A DNA stretch of 5,115 nt from Erysipelothrix sp. Its GTDB lineage: Bacteria > Bacillota_I > Bacilli_A > Erysipelotrichales > Erysipelotrichaceae. The translations under genes and the position numbers were made by a program. The notes beneath the pieces were generated by a model. The model was not told the DNA's origin. It saw only the letters and a list, made by a program, of their open reading frames with translations, and did not search any database. Positions 1 to 5,115 of the stretch are shown piece by piece (within the stretch, counting starts at the first letter, position 1; each line of letters starts with the position of its first letter). The DNA lies in contig JASLJD010000004.1 in assembly GCA_030152625.1 (NCBI GenBank), positions 1 to 5,115 on the forward strand. Reading direction: 5' to 3'.

Positions 1-841
1 CCGCAAGTATTTTAGGCATGGTATATGGGTCCACAAGATTTGCACTGCCGATTTGGACGGCCGATGCCCCGGCTAGAAGCATTTCCAAAACATCCTCCGC
101 ATCGTGAATACCACCCACACCAATAATCGGAATCGAAACCGCTTGTGCACTTTCATAAACCATGGCCAGTGCCTGTGGTTTAATGGCTGGACCAGAATAG
201 CCTGCTATCCCTCTTTCGATGATCGGTTTCGCTGTTTTCAAGTTCATACGCAAACCCTTATAGGTATTAGCGACAACTAAAGCATCTGCGCCTGCCTTTT
301 CTGCAGCCACTGCCATTTCCGCAATCGATTGCACATTTGGACTTAATTTCACCCATAAGGGTTTTGAACTCCGTTTTTTAGCTTTTTGAATAAGCGATGT
401 GAGCGCCTGGACATCTTGCCCAATTGCCATGCCCCCTGCATCAACATTGGGACATGAAACATTCAGCTCATAGATATCAATCCAAGAGCTTGTTTCCAAT
501 GCTTCAATCACATTCAAATATTCTTCTTCACTTGCCCCTGCGATGTTGATGATTTTAGGAAGGGATAAGCTTTCATAGAACGCTTCATTTTCTTTCTTAA
601 AGGCCTTTACACCTGGATTTTGTAAACCAATTGAATTTAAAAGCCCCCTTTCACATTCAGCAATCCGAATGCCTTTGTTACCGATACGTTCATTTTGGGT
701 AACAGATTTACTGACCAAGGCCCCTAAACAATTAAGATCATAAAGTTTTTGCATCTCATGACCAAAAGCAAAACATCCACTGGCAGGCATCAAAGGATTT
801 TTAAAATGGATACCGTTAATCTTCAGTTCTAATCGTTTCAT
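1..841 (-). CDS. pyrD: Dihydroorotate dehydrogenase B, catalytic (FMN) subunit PyrD, class 1B; 3' end cut by window
   Basis: Oxidises dihydroorotate to orotate, the fourth step of UMP synthesis, in the cytosol as a PyrD2-PyrK2 complex that passes electrons to NAD+. I translated 280 codons from the ATG at 841 to the window edge with no stop; family members are about 300-310 residues, so roughly 20-30 C-terminal residues are missing. Visible landmarks of the FMN-binding TIM barrel are MPASGCFAFG (residues 18-27), the SKSVT segment with Lys45, GLLNSIGLQNPG (66-77), and ELNVSCPN with Cys130. Cys130 is the active-site base typical of class 1 enzymes; class 2 membrane enzymes use Ser. Further on come WVKLSPNV, SGPAIKP, and the FMN-phosphate motifs IPIIGVGGI and GASAVQIGSAN. 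The GNPTPR loop common in relatives reads GNKGIR here. The directly preceding pyrK, overlapping by 26 bases, assigns it to class 1B (NAD) rather than 1A (fumarate). A strong Shine-Dalgarno supports the start. Confidence 0.97.
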   Translation of the reverse strand, partial: MKRLELKINGIHFKNPLMPASGCFAFGHEMQKLYDLNCLGALVSKSVTQNERIGNKGIRIAECERGLLNSIGLQNPGVKAFKKENEAFYESLSLPKIINIAGASEEEYLNVIEALETSSWIDIYELNVSCPNVDAGGMAIGQDVQALTSLIQKAKKRSSKPLWVKLSPNVQSIAEMAVAAEKAGADALVVANTYKGLRMNLKTAKPIIERGIAGYSGPAIKPQALAMVYESAQAVSIPIIGVGGIHDAEDVLEMLLAGASAVQIGSANLVDPYTMPKILA

Positions 842-1547
842 GATAATACTCCTTTACATGCGAAACAGGTCCTTCGACACAAAGTTTCTTTCCCTTTTTA
901 AGACAGCCACTGCACAGCCCAAGACCACAAGCCATCGGAGCCTCAAGGGAGAGATAAGCTTGGGGATGCTCCGATAAATCTTTTTCCAAGGCATCATACA
1001 TAGCTTCAGGACCGCAAGTGAAAACAAAGTCATAGTCTTTCGCTTCCAATTTACTTGAAAGCACCGTTTCTGGCATACAATAGATTTCTCGTCTTCTTGC
1101 CTGGGTGCAGCGTTCAAGACCATAGGCTCGATTTTTGTTTTCAAAACCTAAAACAAGATCATAAACAATTGCCTGTTCTTCAAGAAAATCAACAATAGGG
1201 AGCAATGGGGCAAAACCGAGCCCTCCCGCTATCAACAGAATCTGATCTTCTTTGGAAACATTGTTGATGGGAAAACCCTGACCTAAGGGAAAGAGCAAAT
1301 CGCATTCATCGCCTTCTTTGATCGCTCTCATCGCTTGAGTGCCTTTTCCTACTACTTGATAAATAATTTCAAAAGAATCATGAGCAATTTTCGAAAAACT
1401 AAAAGGTCGTTTAAGATAGCAATGTTCAGCGTTTACATCCATCATCATAAATTGCCCTGGTCTCAAATCTGTTTTGAAATCTTTCTCAAAACGCATTTGA
1501 TATACATTATCCGCAAGTTTTTGATGTTTAATACATTTTACTTGCAT
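816..1547 (-). CDS. pyrK: Dihydroorotate dehydrogenase B, electron-transfer subunit PyrK (FAD, [2Fe-2S])
   Basis: Carries electrons from the FMN of PyrD through a [2Fe-2S] cluster and FAD to NAD+. The protein has 243 residues, slightly under the usual 255-262. Residues 1 to about 95 form the ferredoxin-reductase-type FAD barrel, with the FAD motif RPFS at 47-50 and GKGT at 67-70. Residues about 96-195 form the NAD-binding domain, with GGLGFAPLLPI at 108-118 and TCGPEAMYDAL at 177-187. The C-terminal cluster domain has four cysteines at 207, 212, 215 and 223 (C-X4-C-X2-C-X7-C) within EAPMACGLGLCSGC and the following GPV. Two stretches are short: the loop before the fourth cysteine, and residues 154-168, where relatives usually have a DGSxGxxG-type segment. 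All cofactor ligands remain, so it should be functional. The ATG overlaps the end of carB by 10 bases and is preceded by AGGTGA; the N-terminus aligns with the normal family start. Confidence 0.96.
   Translation of the reverse strand: MQVKCIKHQKLADNVYQMRFEKDFKTDLRPGQFMMMDVNAEHCYLKRPFSFSKIAHDSFEIIYQVVGKGTQAMRAIKEGDECDLLFPLGQGFPINNVSKEDQILLIAGGLGFAPLLPIVDFLEEQAIVYDLVLGFENKNRAYGLERCTQARRREIYCMPETVLSSKLEAKDYDFVFTCGPEAMYDALEKDLSEHPQAYLSLEAPMACGLGLCSGCLKKGKKLCVEGPVSHVKEYYHETIRTED
849..855 (-). promoter_or_regulatory. Ribosome binding site of pyrD
   Basis: On the minus strand AAAGGAG lies 7 bases before the ATG at 841, inside the last codons of pyrK. It fixes the pyrD start and implies that translation of pyrD is coupled to that of pyrK, whose stop codon (816-818) lies downstream of the pyrD start. 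Confidence 0.85.
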
Positions 1548-4402
1548 GCTTTCACCTTCTTTTCCATCACTTCATACAAGATATCCATCGTCTCTTTTCG
1601 GTAGAATAATTTTTGATTTTGATCATAAGCATAACGGCGAAGTGTCTTCATTTTTTCACCTTCAATATAAACAAAAAAGTATTCATGTTGAGAAAGTTTT
1701 CGCATAGCTAAAGGCAATTCAGCATGCGAAACTTGATTTTCTAAAATCCCGTCAACTTCATATCCCAAGGCGTCCCAGCGTTTTTGTTCAATCTTAAATG
1801 CTTCTGGATCATCAAGATGAATAAAAATCTTTTGACTTCTAGCATCCAAGCCTTGAGCTTGAAAAGCTTTATCAAATAAGGCATCAAGACTTTCCGCTTG
1901 GAGCATCCATTCACCGGTTGATTTCATCGATGGGCCCAGTTGTAAATCAACACCTTTTAAGCGATCAAAAGAAAAGCTTGAAAGTTTCAAAGCATAGCCT
2001 TGACTTCTTCTCTTTAATTTTTCTTGACCAGGCTCATCTAAAAGAACATCCATGCCCTTTTCTATTAAACTTTGCTTCGAAGCCCGATCTAAAAAGGGGA
2101 GCGTTCGTGAGGCACGAGGATTCAGCTCAATGATATAAATTCTTTGCTTTTGCACGATCATTTGTAAGTTCATAAAACCTTTTATCTTTAGCCTTTTCGC
2201 AAGCCGAAGAGCCATTGCTTCCATCGTTTTGATCTCTTCATCTGAAAGACTGATGCTTGGATAAAGAAGACTGGAATCACCGGAATGTACACCCGAAGCT
2301 TCAATATGCTCAACAATCCCGACATGGTAAAGTTTTTCACCGTCAAACACAGCATCGAAATCATATTCTTTCCCTTCAATATATGTTTCGATTAAGAAAG
2401 GGTATCGCTTCACTTCTTGTATTTTTTCTAGATAGGCTTTGCGTGTGTGAAGCACTTCCATATCTTTTCCCGCTAAAACATAGCTGGGTCTTAGGATGAT
2501 CGGAAAAGATATCGCATCGCTGATTTCAAGCGCTTCTTCTTGACTGTAAATATATTGTGATTGAACCCTTGGAAAAGCTTCTTCTTCCAATATTTGACTG
2601 AATCGCTCACGACTTTCCGCTGAATCTGTACTTTTAAAATCGCTGCCTAAAATGCTGTAGGATTTCTTTTCCAAAGCTTCCATCATATCCAAAGCTGTTT
2701 GGCCGCCAAATTGTAAGACAAGATGATCAAAGGGATACATTTCAGCAATTCGATCGACATTTTCAAGTGTGATTGCAGCCATAAAGACTTTGTCCGCTAA
2801 GCGAGCATCGGTTGAAATACTGGCAGGATTATTGTTGAGGATATAGCACTCATAACCTCGTTTTTGAGCGTGGAGCACTGCTTTCATTAATGCGTAATCA
2901 AATTCAATGCCCTGCCCTATTTTACATGGTCCCGGTGCAATAAAAAGAAGACGTGTTTTATTGCTTTCTTCTTTTTCAGGAATTATTTTCCAGTTCATCG
3001 GGATCATTCTTCCGCTTTGATCACTGGAGGCAAAATAGAAATCTTCCAAGGAAAAACTGAGAGAGGCTTTCATTTTTCGTAAAAAGTAAGGGAGGATCGA
3101 AGTTTTTTCCGCAATCGTTTCAATGGCTACACCTCTTTTTAAAAGTTCCATGATAATGAGAAAGCGAAGATCTGAAGCTTTCGATAAAGCCTTCAGCAAA
3201 GTTGCATTATCATCCCTTGAAAAATCATGTTGGGGATATGCTTGGTAGACTTGAAAAATAGCCCCTTCTAAATGATTCGATACCCCCAAAGCCTCACCTA
3301 AGGACTTCATTTGCGTTCCTAAATCTCTTTGCGCATCTTGAATGACTTCAAAAGGCCATAGAGGGGCTTTAAAGGCTGGATATTGTTTGTTTGCTTTCAT
3401 GGTCGTTTCATCTTTTAAAAGAGGATGTTTTATTTCACCTAAGCGATAACCCAAACTTAAGTATGCAGCGACATAGGCGATGGGGTAGTGAGTGATTTTA
3501 CTTGCAAGCGCTGATGAGCGTGAGACGCGCGGATTCATTTCAATCACAGAAACACGATCACTACTTCGATCATAGGCTATTTGGACATTGCAAGCACCGA
3601 CGACCCCTGCATTTTTCGCGATATCTTTTGCGAGTTTCTCCAAGCTTTCAAGCTTTTCTGCACTGAGACTTTGAATTGGCGCGACCACCATTGAATCACC
3701 TGTATGAATACCCACTGGGTCAATGTTTTCAATACTTAAAACGCACTCGCTGTTACCATAAGCATCCACCAAAACTTCAAATTCTAATTCGCTTTGACCA
3801 CTGAGATCTTCTTCCAACAAACATTGCGATATGGGTGATGCTTGCAGTGCTTGGGGCAGTTTTTCTTTTAAAGAGGCTTCATCCAAGACTTTCCCTCCCC
3901 CTTGACCACCCAAAGTATAGGCTGGTCTTAAAATGAGGGGATAGCGAAGGTTTTTTGGGAAGTTTCCATCTTGATGAACGATCCATGATGAGGGAAGATT
4001 GTAGGACAAAGACTCGACAAGCTCTTTAAAACTTTCGCGGTTTTCTGCTCTTTCGATCGCTTCAATGCTGCTTCCTAAAAATGGAACTTTGAATTGCCTA
4101 AATCTTTCATCTTTTGATAAATCCATAGCAAGATTAAGAGCGGTCTGTCCGCCAAAACTGTGTGCAATACCACAGTAATCATTTTCTTTTAAAAGTAAAT
4201 TAATATGAAAGACATCCAAGGGATAGATAAACGCTTTGTCCGCTAAATCCAAGATAAGACTGGCCGGATTACTGTTAATAGCATGGACCTCATAACCGGC
4301 ATCTTGATAGGCGGCAATCGCTTCGGATGCAGCATAATCAAATTCCATGCCTTGACCAATAACAATCGGACCCGAAGCTATTAAAAGGATTTTCTTTGCC
4401 AT
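1538..4402 (-). CDS. carB: Carbamoyl-phosphate synthase large subunit CarB (PyrAB), shortened and divergent
   Basis: Makes carbamoyl phosphate from bicarbonate, two ATP and ammonia, the first step of pyrimidine (and arginine) synthesis; ammonia is normally supplied by the glutaminase subunit CarA. The two homologous ATP-grasp halves are clear. Half 1 (residues 1 to about 375) has GPIVIGQGMEFDY (11-23), FGGQTALN (83-90), RPAYTLGGQGGG (159-170), ENIDPVGIHTGDS (225-237) and EMNPRVSRSSALASK (288-302). Half 2 (about 484-832) has GPCKIGQGIEFDY (491-503), FGGQTALD (565-572), RPSYVLAGKDM (638-648), EHIEASGVHSGDS (698-710) and ELNPRASRTLPF (759-770). Putative ATP/metal ligands Q274, E288, N290 and Q747, E759, N761 are present. 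The length is 954 residues against about 1060-1075 usually. Most of the loss is in the middle domain (about 376-480), with smaller losses in half 1 and the C-terminal MGS-like regulatory domain (about 855-954), whose effector motifs are poor. The start at 4402 has a strong ribosome site and overlaps pyrC by 22 bases; no carA lies between. Confidence 0.97.
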   Translation of the reverse strand: MAKKILLIASGPIVIGQGMEFDYAASEAIAAYQDAGYEVHAINSNPASLILDLADKAFIYPLDVFHINLLLKENDYCGIAHSFGGQTALNLAMDLSKDERFRQFKVPFLGSSIEAIERAENRESFKELVESLSYNLPSSWIVHQDGNFPKNLRYPLILRPAYTLGGQGGGKVLDEASLKEKLPQALQASPISQCLLEEDLSGQSELEFEVLVDAYGNSECVLSIENIDPVGIHTGDSMVVAPIQSLSAEKLESLEKLAKDIAKNAGVVGACNVQIAYDRSSDRVSVIEMNPRVSRSSALASKITHYPIAYVAAYLSLGYRLGEIKHPLLKDETTMKANKQYPAFKAPLWPFEVIQDAQRDLGTQMKSLGEALGVSNHLEGAIFQVYQAYPQHDFSRDDNATLLKALSKASDLRFLIIMELLKRGVAIETIAEKTSILPYFLRKMKASLSFSLEDFYFASSDQSGRMIPMNWKIIPEKEESNKTRLLFIAPGPCKIGQGIEFDYALMKAVLHAQKRGYECYILNNNPASISTDARLADKVFMAAITLENVDRIAEMYPFDHLVLQFGGQTALDMMEALEKKSYSILGSDFKSTDSAESRERFSQILEEEAFPRVQSQYIYSQEEALEISDAISFPIILRPSYVLAGKDMEVLHTRKAYLEKIQEVKRYPFLIETYIEGKEYDFDAVFDGEKLYHVGIVEHIEASGVHSGDSSLLYPSISLSDEEIKTMEAMALRLAKRLKIKGFMNLQMIVQKQRIYIIELNPRASRTLPFLDRASKQSLIEKGMDVLLDEPGQEKLKRRSQGYALKLSSFSFDRLKGVDLQLGPSMKSTGEWMLQAESLDALFDKAFQAQGLDARSQKIFIHLDDPEAFKIEQKRWDALGYEVDGILENQVSHAELPLAMRKLSQHEYFFVYIEGEKMKTLRRYAYDQNQKLFYRKETMDILYEVMEKKVKACK
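1552..1560 (-). promoter_or_regulatory. Ribosome binding site of pyrK
   Basis: The minus strand reads AGAAGGTGA ending 4 bases before the ATG at 1547, and AGGTGA pairs with the 16S rRNA tail. It lies within the last sense codons of carB, so pyrK translation is probably coupled to carB. It supports this ATG over the next in-frame Met (residue 18), which would cut the FAD barrel. Confidence 0.75.
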
Positions 4403-5115
4403 ACAAGCACTCCTTCTACAAAAGTCATCTCACAAAAACCCTTGAGTTTTTTATCTAAAAAGGGAGTGTTTTGCGATTTGGAATACAGTTGATCGGCTTT
4501 AAGTATTCTTGATTTCTCTAAGTCAAAGACCGCCAGATCGGCGCGATGTCCTTTTTGAATATGAATTTCATCTTGTTTGAGAACACGTCTTGTGGCATTG
4601 CTCATGCGATCAAGCAAAGTATGCAGGGATATTTTTTCTTTGAGAACCAATGCTGTATACAAGAGAGGAAAAGCAAATTCAGAACCAATAATACCAAAAG
4701 GCGCTTTGTCAAAAGAAAGTTCTTTTTCTTGTCGATGGTGGGGAGCATGATCGGTTGCGATGCATTCGATATCCCCTTCAATTAAAGCTTTTAAAAGCGC
4801 TTCGCGGTCTGCTTTTTCTCGTAAAGGTGGGTTCATTTTAAAGTTGCTGTTGTGATAGTCGATGTCATCTTGTGATAAAAGGAGATGATGTGGCGTTACT
4901 TCGGAGCTCACTTTGACGCCCTTCCTTTTAGCATAGCGAATCATTTCTAAAGAATAACGACTTGAAAGATGACAAACATGGTAATGGCACTGTGTTTTAT
5001 GGGCTAAGACCAGGTCTCGAGCGATTTGCGTGGTCTCTGAGAGCTCGTTGAAGCTTTCAAGACCCAAGGCTTCTGTTTTAGAATTTGGATGCGCTACAGC
5101 TTTTTTTGATAAACT
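4381..5115 (-). CDS. pyrC: Dihydroorotase PyrC, type I; 5' end cut by window
   Basis: Zinc amidohydrolase that cyclises N-carbamoyl-aspartate to dihydroorotate, the third step of UMP synthesis. The frame is open to the window edge, giving 244 visible residues. Family members are about 425, so about 180 N-terminal residues, including the HxH metal motif, lie outside. A TTG at 5067 is inside the gene and is not the start: the frame continues upstream with family-like sequence. Visible landmarks, numbered from the window edge, are IARDL, HVCHLSS (His49, metal ligand), EVTPHHLLL (His76, metal ligand), NFKMNPPLR (substrate-binding Asn95), ATDHAPH (catalytic/metal Asp122), FDKAPFGIIGSE, and the C-terminal pair GHRADLAVFDLE and NTPFLDKKLKG, ending in an FVEGVLVW strand. 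All visible catalytic residues are intact. TPHHLLL and ATDHAPH point to the long class I bacterial dihydroorotase, not the E. coli-type class II enzyme. Allantoinase or hydantoinase is unlikely given these motifs and the pyr operon. Confidence 0.96.
   Translation of the reverse strand, partial: SLSKKAVAHPNSKTEALGLESFNELSETTQIARDLVLAHKTQCHYHVCHLSSRYSLEMIRYAKRKGVKVSSEVTPHHLLLSQDDIDYHNSNFKMNPPLREKADREALLKALIEGDIECIATDHAPHHRQEKELSFDKAPFGIIGSEFAFPLLYTALVLKEKISLHTLLDRMSNATRRVLKQDEIHIQKGHRADLAVFDLEKSRILKADQLYSKSQNTPFLDKKLKGFCEMTFVEGVLVWQRKSF
4410..4417 (-). promoter_or_regulatory. Ribosome binding site of carB
   Basis: The minus strand reads AGAAGGAG 7 bases before the ATG at 4402, inside the last codons of pyrC. 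It is the best match to the 16S tail among the three internal sites and fixes the carB start, showing that the 22-base overlap with pyrC is real. Confidence 0.88.

Noticed and set aside
1..841. PyrD as class 1A (fumarate-dependent)
   Set aside because: The adjacent, overlapping pyrK encodes the electron-transfer partner found only with class 1B enzymes.
854..1144. Second minus-strand frame inside pyrK
   Set aside because: It is out of frame with pyrK, which has full FAD, NAD and [2Fe-2S] motifs; this frame has none.
1335..1604. Plus-strand open frame of 89 codons
   Set aside because: It lies antisense across the carB/pyrK junction, has low-complexity composition, no recognisable domain, and the minus-strand genes there are unambiguous.
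1918..2499. Plus-strand open frames (1918-2133, 2257-2499) antisense to carB
   Set aside because: They are shadows of the conserved carB frame; their translations show no family motif.
1538..4402. carB as a pseudogene because of its short length
   Set aside because: The frame is continuous over 954 codons, both ATP-grasp halves keep their ATP, metal and bicarbonate/carbamate residues, and start, ribosome site and downstream overlap are intact; the gene is reduced but not decayed.
4546..4785. Plus-strand open frame antisense to pyrC
   Set aside because: It overlaps the catalytic ATDHAPH region of pyrC on the other strand and has no recognisable domain.
5065..5067. TTG codon as a possible start of pyrC
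   Set aside because: The frame stays open to the window edge with dihydroorotase-like sequence, and a start here would remove the metal-binding N-terminal half, so the gene is cut by the window.

Overview
The window is wall-to-wall coding on the minus strand. It holds the middle of a de novo pyrimidine (UMP) biosynthesis operon. In transcription order, from high to low coordinates, the genes are pyrC (dihydroorotase, 5' end cut by the window edge), carB (carbamoyl-phosphate synthase large subunit), pyrK (electron-transfer subunit of dihydroorotate dehydrogenase B) and pyrD (catalytic subunit of dihydroorotate dehydrogenase B, 3' end cut by the window edge). Successive genes overlap by 22, 10 and 26 bases. 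Each internal start has its own Shine-Dalgarno sequence inside the preceding gene, so the four are almost certainly one mRNA with coupled translation. No intergenic stretch, RNA gene, mobile element, CRISPR array, terminator or promoter is visible.

The organism looks like a low-to-moderate GC Gram-positive bacterium (Firmicutes/Bacillota). The pyrC-car-pyrK-pyrD order, the NAD-linked class 1B PyrD/PyrK pair, the strong AGAAGGAG-type ribosome sites and the base composition all fit. The divergent, shortened proteins might suggest an Erysipelotrichia-like lineage, but that is a guess.

The genes cover three pathway stages. CarB makes carbamoyl phosphate from bicarbonate, ATP and ammonia. PyrC closes carbamoyl-aspartate to dihydroorotate. 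PyrD/PyrK oxidise dihydroorotate to orotate and pass electrons through FMN, a [2Fe-2S] cluster and FAD to NAD+. PyrB, PyrE, PyrF and any PyrR-type regulator are not in the window.

This is a recognisable housekeeping operon, not a new system. The unusual parts are that carA, which normally sits between pyrC and carB in Firmicutes pyr operons, is absent from that position, and that CarB is clearly reduced. It has 954 residues against about 1060-1075 for the family. Its middle (oligomerisation) domain is short and lacks the usual DTCAAEF-type motif. A conserved glutamate of the carbamate tunnel region is alanine, and its C-terminal regulatory domain lacks the usual effector-phosphate motifs. PyrK is also slightly trimmed.
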